This document shows positions 46,077-54,081 of a stretch of DNA of 64,000 bases, piece after piece; positions within the stretch are counted from its first letter, which is position 1; every line of letters begins with the position of its first letter. A model generated the notes under the pieces. The model was not told the DNA's origin. It worked only from the letters and a program-made list of their open reading frames with translations, and ran no database searches. Origin of the DNA: Beijerinckiaceae bacterium (GTDB lineage: Bacteria; Bacteroidota; Bacteroidia; Chitinophagales; Chitinophagaceae); assembly GCA_903970475.1 (NCBI GenBank), contig CAJCIQ010000163.1, forward strand, positions 1 through 64,000, read 5' to 3'. A program made the position numbers and the translations under genes.

Positions 46077-46110
46077 AAAGGGGCTACTAAAATAATCAGT
46101 AGCCCCTTTT
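46077..46110 (+). terminator. Rho-independent terminator after the thioredoxin-like gene
   Basis: GGGGCTACT (46080-46088) and AGTAGCCCC (46098-46106) form a perfect nine-base stem with a nine-base loop, followed by TTTT. The preceding AAA extends the pairing. It lies about 30 bases after the stop at 46045. Confidence 0.9.
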
Positions 46111-46189
46111 CGTATCGATTCTTATCTAGAAAAACTAAACGGTGGTGATGAAGGAAATTTTGGCTGGTGAAAATTTGTATCTTTTACCC

Positions 46190-47797
46190 ATGAGAAAGTT
46201 AGCGCTCCTCCTTTGGATGCTATTGGTTACTTGGATCAGCACAAGCAGCAGAGCCGAGCAAGAGGCTCCCCCAATGCAGCCTGCCGGAGTTGTCCAGCCT
46301 GTTAATGCCCATCCCCTGAGCGTTCAGGCCATAGACAGCTTGGTAGAAAGAAGCCTGAAGACCTTCCGGGTACCTGGGATAGCCGTAGCCGTTATTAAGG
46401 ACGGAAAGGTAGTGCTGGCTAAGGGCTATGGGGTGAGGTCCATTCGTACCAATCTCCCCGTGGATGAGCATACTTTATTTGGAATAGCCTCCAATACCAA
46501 AGCTTTTACGGCGACCGCCCTGGGGATGTTGGTCGATGAAGGGAAGATCCATTGGGACGATAAAGTCAGGGATTATATTCCGGAGTTTCAACTCTATGAT
46601 CCTTACGTCACGGAAACATTCACCATCCGCGACCTGCTTACACATAGGAGCGGTATGGGATTGGGCGCAGGAGATTTAATGCTGTGGCCGGATTCCAATT
46701 ATTTTACCCTTCAGGATATCATACATAACCTACGTTACCTCAAGCCGGTCAGTGGATTCAGGGCTCAATATGCCTATGACAATAACCTTTACATCGTAGC
46801 AGGAGAAGTCGTTCACCGGGTTAGCGGTCAGACCTGGGAAGATTTTGTGGAGCAACATATCCTTCAACCCCTGGGCATGAACCAAAGTGCGCCTTGTTTT
46901 GATATGCTCAAAGACACGTCCAATATCATAGACGGCCATGAACTGGTTGAGGATAAACTTCAGGTAGTCAATAGAGATAAGCTACATGCCTCCCATCCGG
47001 CAGGAGGGATGAATGCCAACGTAGTGGATTTGAGCAAATGGGTACTCATGCACCTGGCCGGTGGAGCATATGAAGGCGGAAGGCTGATTTCTGTTGATGC
47101 CCACAAGGAACTTTGGACCCCTCAAACCATTATCCCAGTTAACGGACCTGGATTATACAACACCCATTTTATGGACTATGGACTGGGTTTTGTCCTTTCC
47201 GATGTCATGGGCTACAAACAAGTTACGCACAACGGAGGCTTAAGTGGAGTGGTTACTCAAATTACCATGATTCCTGAATTGCAATTAGGCATTATCGTTT
47301 TGACCAACCAGGACGATGTAGGGGCCCTCAATGCGATTACCAACCAGATCAAAGATGGATACCTGGGCATTCAGGGCGCTGATAGGGTCGCCTTTTATGC
47401 GCAGGCCGAACAGCGCGCCCACAATAATGCCGATAAGGTCACCGATTCCGTCTGGGCTTATATTCATGCTCAGGCCAGTACTACCCCACCAGAGCCGGGC
47501 CATTTCCTGGGAACCTATAGTGACCCATGGCTAGGGCAGGCCACCGTCAGCCTGAAAAATGGAAAACTTTGGCTGGACGTGAAAAAATCCCCCGACCTCT
47601 CAGGAGAATTGATCTGGTATAAGGGGAATACCTATGCGGCCCGTTGGACGGACAGGGCCATGGAAGCTGATGCTTTTGTCCTGTTCCGGTTGGATGAAGA
47701 TGGTAATGGAGCTGGGTTCACCATGAAACCCATTTCACCCCAGACCGATTTCAGTTACGATTTTCAGGACGTGAATTTCAGCCGGGCCAAGCCATAG
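46190..47797 (+). CDS. Secreted serine hydrolase of the class C beta-lactamase / EstB family
   Basis: From the ATG at 46190 the protein has 535 residues, beginning MRKLALLLWMLLVTWIS (signal peptide); the GTG at 46142 adds 16 residues without signal character. The catalytic SxxK is SNTK (Ser101, Lys104) in LFGIASNTKAFTATALG, the Tyr-x-Asn is in QYAYDNNLYIV, and the third motif is THNGGLSG. The C-terminal extension (FLGTYSDPWLGQATVSLKNG) is a DUF3471-type domain. This family comprises esterases and D-amino-acid peptidases more often than true beta-lactamases, so resistance should not be assumed. Confidence 0.92.
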   Translation: MRKLALLLWMLLVTWISTSSRAEQEAPPMQPAGVVQPVNAHPLSVQAIDSLVERSLKTFRVPGIAVAVIKDGKVVLAKGYGVRSIRTNLPVDEHTLFGIASNTKAFTATALGMLVDEGKIHWDDKVRDYIPEFQLYDPYVTETFTIRDLLTHRSGMGLGAGDLMLWPDSNYFTLQDIIHNLRYLKPVSGFRAQYAYDNNLYIVAGEVVHRVSGQTWEDFVEQHILQPLGMNQSAPCFDMLKDTSNIIDGHELVEDKLQVVNRDKLHASHPAGGMNANVVDLSKWVLMHLAGGAYEGGRLISVDAHKELWTPQTIIPVNGPGLYNTHFMDYGLGFVLSDVMGYKQVTHNGGLSGVVTQITMIPELQLGIIVLTNQDDVGALNAITNQIKDGYLGIQGADRVAFYAQAEQRAHNNADKVTDSVWAYIHAQASTTPPEPGHFLGTYSDPWLGQATVSLKNGKLWLDVKKSPDLSGELIWYKGNTYAARWTDRAMEADAFVLFRLDEDGNGAGFTMKPISPQTDFSYDFQDVNFSRAKP

Positions 47798-47890
47798 CCC
47801 TCGGTCAGCGCAATACCCCTCGGACAGCCCAATACCCCATGGACCGCGCGATACCCCACAGACCACGCAATACCCCACGGACCACATCCC
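47798..47890. repeat. Imperfect 19-bp tandem repeat, 4.9 units
   Basis: Units start at 47798, 47817, 47836, 47855 and 47874. The first four are 19 bases and end in AATAC or GATAC; each begins CCC, with a core like ACGGACCACGCAATAC. The last unit is cut after about 17 bases. The array starts exactly after the stop of the serine hydrolase gene and ends before the signal peptidase promoter. It has no spacer structure and is not a CRISPR. It could be a VNTR or a repeated protein-binding site. Confidence 0.85.
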
Positions 47891-47928
47891 AAGCTAGGGC
47901 CTCCAAAAATTTCCCGACCCGGGTGTAA

Positions 47929-47936
47929 TATTTTTG
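47929..47936 (+). promoter_or_regulatory. TAnnTTTG -7 box for the signal peptidase gene
   Basis: TATTTTTG is a perfect match to the Bacteroidota -7 consensus, 27 bases before the ATG at 47964. Transcription would start near 47943. It contains the TTG that would otherwise be an upstream start codon, so the ATG is preferred. No clear -33 TTG is seen. Confidence 0.45.
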
Positions 47937-47963
47937 CCAAGTCTCCGACCCATAGGTAAATCG

Positions 47964-49460
47964 ATGTTACCCATGGGTTGGATAACCTTTCTATTAGGTT
48001 TAGGTTTAGCAGAATATGGCCTTTACGGCATGTTCCGGAAAGCAGGCATAACAGATTGGAAGGCGTGGATACCTTATTATAATACCTGGGAGATGGTTAA
48101 AGTCTCCCAGAAAAGGAAATGGATCTTTTTCTGCCAGTTCATTCCCTTTGCGGGCCCCTTTTTTACCTTGGCTATAACCATAGACTTTGTAAAACTATTC
48201 GGCCGCTTCAGCCTGATTGATCATGCACTGGCCGTATTCGCACCCTTTGCGTATTTGCCATATCTGGGGTTTAGCGCCAGCATCAAATACACGGGCGTGG
48301 TCCCACACACCAAAGGTGTGGTGCGGGAATGGATAGATGCAGCCGTATTCGCAGTCGTGGCCGCTACCCTGATCCGCATCTTCATCTTCGAGCCCTTCGA
48401 GATTCCTACCCCTTCCATGGAAAAAAGCTTACTGGTGGGCGATTATTTATTTGTCTCTAAGATGAGTTATGGGCCCCGTTTACCCAATACACCGATGGCC
48501 ATTCCCTTTGTTCATAACACCATTGGCAGTATTAAATCGTATGCAGAATGGATACACTGGCCCTACAGGAGGGTATGGTCTTCTCCCATAAACAGGGGAG
48601 ATGCCGTCGTCTTCAATTTTCCTGTCGGGGACACCAGCATAGACCTGCCCAACTTTGGCTCCCAGATTACTTATTACCAGCAATGCCGGTCCATAGGTCG
48701 CCAAGCGGTGCTCAATGATCCGGAAGGCTATCCTTTGGTGATCAGGCCTGTGGATAAAAGAGAAAACTTTATCAAACGATGCACAGGCGTTCCCGAAGAT
48801 ACCCTTCAGGTCATCAATAGGCAGGTATACGTCAATGGGCAACCGACGCTCAATCCCGCTGGTGCAGAATGGAGGTATATGGTCACCACAGCGGCTAACC
48901 CCTTGTCTTATGATTTTCTGTCAGACTCCCTGCACATCAGGGCCGATGAAGATACCAATGGAAATTATTTGCAGATCAGCCGGACACAGGCTTATCTGAT
49001 CATGACGGACGAACAAGTGGAAAAAACCAAAAGGCAAGCCGGCGTAGTTGCGGTCACTCCTTACTTACCAGTAGCCAATGATCCGGATCTGTTTCCCTAT
49101 GACACCGCAAATTACCGCTGGAGCGAGGACAATTACGGCCCTATCTGGATACCGGCCAAAGGAGCTACCATTCAACTCACCTTAAGGAACCTATCCCTAT
49201 ATGAACGTATCATCAACGTCTATGAAGGCAACCACCTGGAAGTAAAAAACGGGCAAGTATTCATCAATGGACAACCCTCCACCCAGTATACGTTTAGGAT
49301 GAATTACTACTGGATGATGGGAGACAACCGGCACAACTCCGAAGACTCCCGGTACTGGGGTTTTGTTCCCGAGGACCATATTGTAGGCAAGGCCATCCTT
49401 ATCTGGATGAGCTGGGACCACGGCCCCCGCTGGAATAGGATTTTCAAAAGCGTTCAGTAA
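47964..49460 (+). CDS. lepB: Signal peptidase I
   Basis: The 498-residue protein from MLPMGWITFLLGL is long for this family. An N-terminal membrane part of about 120 residues (WIPYYNTWEMVKVSQKRKWI, FAPFAYLPYLGFS) precedes a catalytic domain with FEIPTPSMEKSLLVGDYL (nucleophile Ser about 151) and KRENFIKRCTG (general base Lys about 271). The final box is MMGDNRHNSEDSRYWGFVPE. About 150 residues lie between the Lys region and the last box, typical of the large Bacteroidota version. It cleaves signal peptides of exported proteins. Its last 17 bases overlap the convergent sterol-desaturase gene. Confidence 0.95.
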   Translation: MLPMGWITFLLGLGLAEYGLYGMFRKAGITDWKAWIPYYNTWEMVKVSQKRKWIFFCQFIPFAGPFFTLAITIDFVKLFGRFSLIDHALAVFAPFAYLPYLGFSASIKYTGVVPHTKGVVREWIDAAVFAVVAATLIRIFIFEPFEIPTPSMEKSLLVGDYLFVSKMSYGPRLPNTPMAIPFVHNTIGSIKSYAEWIHWPYRRVWSSPINRGDAVVFNFPVGDTSIDLPNFGSQITYYQQCRSIGRQAVLNDPEGYPLVIRPVDKRENFIKRCTGVPEDTLQVINRQVYVNGQPTLNPAGAEWRYMVTTAANPLSYDFLSDSLHIRADEDTNGNYLQISRTQAYLIMTDEQVEKTKRQAGVVAVTPYLPVANDPDLFPYDTANYRWSEDNYGPIWIPAKGATIQLTLRNLSLYERIINVYEGNHLEVKNGQVFINGQPSTQYTFRMNYYWMMGDNRHNSEDSRYWGFVPEDHIVGKAILIWMSWDHGPRWNRIFKSVQ

Positions 49461-50499
49461 CTTGGTTGAATGAAATCGGTGCATCCCCCACCAATGGTCC
49501 ACCCTGGGAAAGTTCGCTTCCTTCTTTTTTAGATTTGAAGAAGGGCCATAGGAACTGAGCATACCATTCCTCTTCCATATAATGCTTGATACCAAAGGAA
49601 GAAGGATACTTCCTGGAAATAATGCCCGTACCAAATATGATATCCCAGAGGAAAAACATGTTCCCAAAATTCCCCTTGTAGTGCCCAACCCCATCACCGC
49701 TTGTATCGGCGTGGTGAGCCTGATGGGTCGCGGGAGTAGAAATCAACCTTTCCAATACCCAGGCCACCGGATGTAAGGCCCTGTATTTATAGAAGGGCTT
49801 GTCCCAGGGAATGCTGGAGTGGGCCAAAGTGGTGATAATACCTTTGATCACCCCAACAAACAAAGCCGCATAGCCTAAGCCCAGGTATACCAGGGCGGCC
49901 GTGAGATAGATCTGAGAGAAAAAGACCGTGTATATCAGGTTCTGGCGGCTGGCCATGGCCATACCCATATAGGGAGCGCTGTGGTGCGTACGATGAAACC
50001 TCCACATAAAGGGCACCTGATGATGCAGGCGGTGATACCAGTATTGAGTCAGGTCGTCGGCCACCGCAATGATGAGAAATCCCCACCAGAAAGGCACCCA
50101 GTTAAACACACCCTTCAAACCAGGAAGGGCATGGGGCAATAGCCACAAGGTAAAGTAGGTCAGGAACGGACGTATAACAACCCTGGGCGCTACGAAACAA
50201 ACGATGTCCAGGATACGCTCGTTTTTCTTCCAGCGGTTTTCGTACAAATGAGCGCCAAACTCCACCAGACCGAGGACCACCATCAAAACAGGAAGTCCCC
50301 AGGTACTAAGGTTTTTAAATATGACCTCTATCCAGACGGGGAGGTTATATTCCCATCCCGGAGCAGTACTATGCAACCAGGGCTTTGCGCCCGTCCAGTA
50401 AAATACCAGAAACATCAGGGCTACAGGAGTGATATACAATAACAGGCTCACCAGGGCATCCCTGGTAATGTGCAGGCCTTTAATGGAAGATGTCGACAT
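49444..50499 (-). CDS. Sterol desaturase / fatty acid hydroxylase superfamily membrane protein
   Basis: The 351-residue protein has several transmembrane helices and the diiron histidine motifs YWYHRLHHQVPFMW, FHRTHHSAPYMG and THQAHHADTSGDG. It is an integral-membrane oxidase or hydroxylase acting on a lipid; the substrate (hopanoid, carotenoid or fatty acyl chain) cannot be told. It lies 18 bases behind the 38-residue membrane protein gene and the sulfatase on the same strand, so it may be the distal gene of that operon. The 3' end overlaps lepB by 17 bases. Confidence 0.9.
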   Translation of the reverse strand: MSTSSIKGLHITRDALVSLLLYITPVALMFLVFYWTGAKPWLHSTAPGWEYNLPVWIEVIFKNLSTWGLPVLMVVLGLVEFGAHLYENRWKKNERILDIVCFVAPRVVIRPFLTYFTLWLLPHALPGLKGVFNWVPFWWGFLIIAVADDLTQYWYHRLHHQVPFMWRFHRTHHSAPYMGMAMASRQNLIYTVFFSQIYLTAALVYLGLGYAALFVGVIKGIITTLAHSSIPWDKPFYKYRALHPVAWVLERLISTPATHQAHHADTSGDGVGHYKGNFGNMFFLWDIIFGTGIISRKYPSSFGIKHYMEEEWYAQFLWPFFKSKKEGSELSQGGPLVGDAPISFNQVTERF

Positions 50500-50517
50500 A
50501 CATAAGGGTTTGTATAG

Positions 50518-50634
50518 TTAGAGTAAATGGCGTACCAGCCAAAGAGCAAGCAGGAATAGGACTAGTGGTACGATCAGTACCACCAGTCCTACGCCTATCT
50601 TTTTGCTAAGGGTATATACATCTTGACGCGTCAT
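50518..50634 (-). CDS. 38-residue single-pass membrane protein, coupled to the sulfatase
   Basis: The ATG (50634-50632) overlaps the sulfatase TGA (50633-50631) as ATGA, a classic translational coupling. The product begins MTRQDVYTLSKKIGVG, continues with one strongly hydrophobic helix of about 20 residues (residues 15-34) and ends LWLVRHLL. It stops 18 bases before the start of the sterol-desaturase-like gene. A conserved tiny membrane subunit or regulator is possible. Without relatives this cannot be confirmed, but the coupling and clean membrane helix support a real gene. Confidence 0.6.
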   Translation of the reverse strand: MTRQDVYTLSKKIGVGLVVLIVPLVLFLLALWLVRHLL

Positions 50635-52463
50635 AATTTTGCATTAGCGTGAATCCTACGGTGGAATACATCTTCCCAATCTATATATGGATAGATATGG
50701 TATTGTTTGGCATCCTGCTCAAACTGAGCCTTGAGTTCAGCCAGCTTCTCCGGATTTTTCTTAGCCAGGTCCACCTGTTCATTGAAATCCGTATTCAGGT
50801 TGTACAATTCCCATACGTCCTTATCCCAGTCCCTGACAACGTGGGTCGTATCTTTTGCCTGACCCGTCAGATCCAGGATATCCGGGTGGTGATAGGTCTC
50901 AGCCTTCCATCCATCTTTATACACAGAGCGGGCTCCGAATATGTAATAGTATTGCTCCGTATGCCTGGAAGGCGCATCCTTATGGTCAAAACTGTACACC
51001 AGGGAAGTACCCTGAAGGGAATCCTGGACAATGCCCCGGATGGAAGCCGGTTGGGGTATATGCAGGAACTCTTCTACGGTTGGCAGGATGTCTATGACGT
51101 GTCCATACTGGGTACGTATTCCACCCTTGTCCGTGATGGATTTAGGATAAAACACGATCAAAGGGTTACGGGTTCCGCCTTCTGAGTTGGCGTCCTGCTT
51201 CCAGTATTTGAAAGGCGCATTGGCGGCCTGGGCCCAGCCCAAAGGGTAGTTGGTATTGTGCCCTGAAGGGGTACCGATTTCCCCAATGCTGTCCAAGTTA
51301 CGCTTTACAGCTACATCCTCGGGATCTGCTTTTCCGAACAAACCCTTGTTGATGGTTCCCTCCAGGGTACCTTCTTTGGACGCGCCATTATCTCCTATGA
51401 TGACCAGTACCAGGGTATTATCGAGTTGGCCGCTTTCCTTTAAATAGGAAATCAGTCTGCCCACCTGATGATCTGCATATGTCAGGTAAGCCGCATAGAT
51501 TTCCATAAAGCGGGCATACACTTTTTTCTCATCCGGCGTCAGGCTGGTCCAGGCAGCAATATTGGGGTTGCGGGCCGGAAGGGTTGCATTGGCTGGGATA
51601 ATGCCCAACCGCTTTTGATTGGCAAATACCTTTTCCCTGTATACATCCCAACCCTCATCGAATTTACCTTTATAGATATCCCTCCATTCTTCAGGCACCT
51701 GATGGGGAGCATGAGTAGCACCTGGAGCATAATACAAGAAGAAAGGTTTATTGGGAGCGGCTTTATGCTGGGCCTGGATATAGGAAATAGCTTTGTCGGT
51801 AATCTGCTCGTTCAGGTTTCTTCCGTCTGGTCTCACATGCGCATTGTCTTCCACCAGATCCGGTTGATATTGATCCGTCTGGGAACCCAGGAACCCGAAA
51901 TTCCGGTCAAACCCCTTTCCGCTGGGCCAATGGTCGAAGGGGCCAGCATCCGTAGCCTCTTCATCAGGTGTTAGTCCGTACTTGCCTACTGTGAAGGTGT
52001 TGTACCCAGCATTCCTCAGTACCTCAGCAATGGTACCATCCTGGGAAGGTATACGTCCATCCCATCCAGGAAAACCTGCCGACATCACGATATGCGAAAA
52101 ACCACCTTCGTGCACGAAATGGTGATTACGGCCGGTGAGCAGAGCCGAACGCGTCGGCGCACATATGCCTGCCGTATGGAAATTGGTATAGCGTAGACCA
52201 TTTGCCGCCAGGCTATCAAAAGTAGGCGTGGGGATCAGGCCCCCAAACGTAGAGGTGGCGCCGAATCCAACGTCATCCAGCAATATCAGGACCACGTTGG
52301 GCGATCCCGCCGGTGGCTTTACCGGTTGAGGCCACCACTCTTTACTTTCCGCCAGGGTACGGCCTACCGTGCCCCGGTAGGAAGTATCCTGGGCCCGGAC
52401 CTCCAGAGAGGCCCAGGTTCCAAGGATGATCCCAACTGCAAAGGGAATATGTCTTAGGTTCAT
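50631..52463 (-). CDS. Arylsulfatase (formylglycine-dependent)
   Basis: The 610-residue protein has a signal peptide (LRHIPFAVGIILGTWASLEV). It contains NVVLILLDDVGFG with the metal-binding Asp pair, the sulfatase signature GICAPTRSALLTGR (CxPxR, Cys101, to be converted to formylglycine) and VLVIIGDNGASKEG. It belongs to the arylsulfatase A-type (S1) family. An anaerobic-type or FGE-type maturase must be elsewhere. It lies 126 bases behind a SusD gene; that gap shows no terminator or ORF. It probably desulfates a glycan imported by the neighbouring SusC/D pair. Confidence 0.95.
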   Translation of the reverse strand: MNLRHIPFAVGIILGTWASLEVRAQDTSYRGTVGRTLAESKEWWPQPVKPPAGSPNVVLILLDDVGFGATSTFGGLIPTPTFDSLAANGLRYTNFHTAGICAPTRSALLTGRNHHFVHEGGFSHIVMSAGFPGWDGRIPSQDGTIAEVLRNAGYNTFTVGKYGLTPDEEATDAGPFDHWPSGKGFDRNFGFLGSQTDQYQPDLVEDNAHVRPDGRNLNEQITDKAISYIQAQHKAAPNKPFFLYYAPGATHAPHQVPEEWRDIYKGKFDEGWDVYREKVFANQKRLGIIPANATLPARNPNIAAWTSLTPDEKKVYARFMEIYAAYLTYADHQVGRLISYLKESGQLDNTLVLVIIGDNGASKEGTLEGTINKGLFGKADPEDVAVKRNLDSIGEIGTPSGHNTNYPLGWAQAANAPFKYWKQDANSEGGTRNPLIVFYPKSITDKGGIRTQYGHVIDILPTVEEFLHIPQPASIRGIVQDSLQGTSLVYSFDHKDAPSRHTEQYYYIFGARSVYKDGWKAETYHHPDILDLTGQAKDTTHVVRDWDKDVWELYNLNTDFNEQVDLAKKNPEKLAELKAQFEQDAKQYHIYPYIDWEDVFHRRIHANAKL

Positions 52464-52589
52464 TTGGTTGTTATTTTGATTTAAGGAAAAACAAATGCTT
52501 TACTTCTTTAAGGCTTTCTGGATCTCGGGTTTGCTGGGTCTCTGACTCCCTGATTCCATTCATCCGGTTCCCAGGCGCCGGCGTGAAGC

Positions 52590-54080
52590 CTACCATCCAG
52601 GGTTTTGCGTCAGGTAAGGGTCTAACTGCAATTCCGTCAGCGGTATAGGGAACAGCGTGTCTTTGGGTGAGGCGCCACCTCCGTTGGCTATTTGTTTGGG
52701 ACCTACGGCATTCAGGGCATCATAGAGGTAGCTTCCACCCCGGCGCACCAGGTCAAACCAACGATGACCTTCCTGTATGAACTCCTTACGATTCTCCAGG
52801 AATACCGAATCCCTGAAATCTGATTGATTCAACCCCACCGTCAGGTCCGGCACACTAGCCCTTTCCCTGACTTGATTGATGGCCAGGTAGGCTTGAGCGG
52901 TTGGTCCACCATTGAGCTCGTTGAGCACCTCGGCCTCCAGGAGTAGGATTTCTGCGTAGCGGATGACGGGATAGTTCATCCCGCTTTTTGCCTGATTATT
53001 CAGGGGAGACAACGAATAGTCCACAAACTTATTGAAGTAGGGGGTATAAGCCGTTTTATACACGATGGTCTGACCGGTGGCAGCATTATATTGGGTCGTA
53101 TAGAAGGTTACATTATAACGCTTATCCGTAGGGGAAAACAACTGGGAAACGCTGCTGTCTGCCGGCACGTCAATAGGCCAGGTGGCTGGATTGAAGGCCA
53201 AAAAGCTTTCACTCAGGTATTGCTGAGAGTTGAGCGCTCCCAGATTAGATTCGAACTGTACAGAGAAGATATGCTCTATCCCATTTTTGGTAGGCCGCTG
53301 GAAAGCATCCTGATAATTGGGGAATAAGCCGTACTTCCCTGAATTGATTACGATCTGCAATTGGGTCCAGGCGTCCGTCCAGTCTTTACGCGTGACATAT
53401 ACCTTAGCCAACAAAGCATGTGCTGCCCCGCTGGTAGCCCTTCCTACATTGGCCCCTGTATAGGATGCAGGCAGGTTAGTAGCATCGTTCAGGTCTGAAA
53501 TAATCTGGTTATAGATGCTGTCTACCGAAGTGCGGCCTACCAGCAATGCACTTACTTCTACGGTAGTAGGGTCGTGCAATACCAGGGGAACGGCCCCAAA
53601 GAGGCGCACCAGGTTGAAGTACAACAAGGCCCTGATGAACTTTGCTTCCCTGATCAACCGGGGCTGTGTAGTGGTATCCGTAAACTGGGAGGCAGGAATA
53701 TTGGGGATATTATCGATGGCAACATTGGCCCTGCTGATCCCATAATAATGCTGCTCCCAGGTTTTATGTACCCGGTCATTGGAGGATACGTAAGTGGCCG
53801 TACCCAGGGCCCTTACGTCCGGATTGGTATTGGAAGGGCTGTATATCTGGTTATCACTTCCGTTCTCGACCAGCAGGTTCAGGTTCCTGCCGTAAATGGG
53901 GAAGTCATTGGCCGGATCAGAGTTGAGGGCACTATATGCCGCCGTTACCGCAGCCACTGCATCGGAGGACGTTTTATAAAACTGACTGCTCACGATGGTG
54001 GCGCTGGGATTCTCCGATAGTTTATTGCAGGAGGACAGCACCAGCGCTGGTAGTGCTATCCCTAATAAGAGCTTTTTCAT
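52590..54080 (-). CDS. SusD/RagB-type glycan-binding lipoprotein
   Basis: The 496-residue protein has a lipoprotein signal ending LPALVLSSCNKLSE. SusD features include QFYKTSSDAVAAVTAAYSAL, REAKFIRALLYFNLVRLFGA (TPR helix), RYAEILLLEAEVLNELNG and the C-terminal DTLFPIPLTELQLDPYLTQN. Its start lies two bases from the stop of the SusC gene at 54082, and the two would form one outer-membrane import complex. The following sulfatase suggests a sulfated substrate. Confidence 0.95.
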   Translation of the reverse strand: MKKLLLGIALPALVLSSCNKLSENPSATIVSSQFYKTSSDAVAAVTAAYSALNSDPANDFPIYGRNLNLLVENGSDNQIYSPSNTNPDVRALGTATYVSSNDRVHKTWEQHYYGISRANVAIDNIPNIPASQFTDTTTQPRLIREAKFIRALLYFNLVRLFGAVPLVLHDPTTVEVSALLVGRTSVDSIYNQIISDLNDATNLPASYTGANVGRATSGAAHALLAKVYVTRKDWTDAWTQLQIVINSGKYGLFPNYQDAFQRPTKNGIEHIFSVQFESNLGALNSQQYLSESFLAFNPATWPIDVPADSSVSQLFSPTDKRYNVTFYTTQYNAATGQTIVYKTAYTPYFNKFVDYSLSPLNNQAKSGMNYPVIRYAEILLLEAEVLNELNGGPTAQAYLAINQVRERASVPDLTVGLNQSDFRDSVFLENRKEFIQEGHRWFDLVRRGGSYLYDALNAVGPKQIANGGGASPKDTLFPIPLTELQLDPYLTQNPGW

Positions 54081-54081
54081 A

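Noticed and set aside
46142-47797. Antibiotic-resistance beta-lactamase
   Set aside because: It has the class C fold motifs, but its length and C-terminal DUF3471-type domain match the esterase/peptidase group, so resistance is not claimed.
47798-47890. CRISPR-like array
   Set aside because: The units follow each other without spacers, are only 19 bases and are imperfect, and no cas genes are near.
47934-47963. TTG-initiated extension of signal peptidase I
   Set aside because: The TTG is part of the -7 box TATTTTTG; an ATG at 47964 gives the normal start of the membrane domain.
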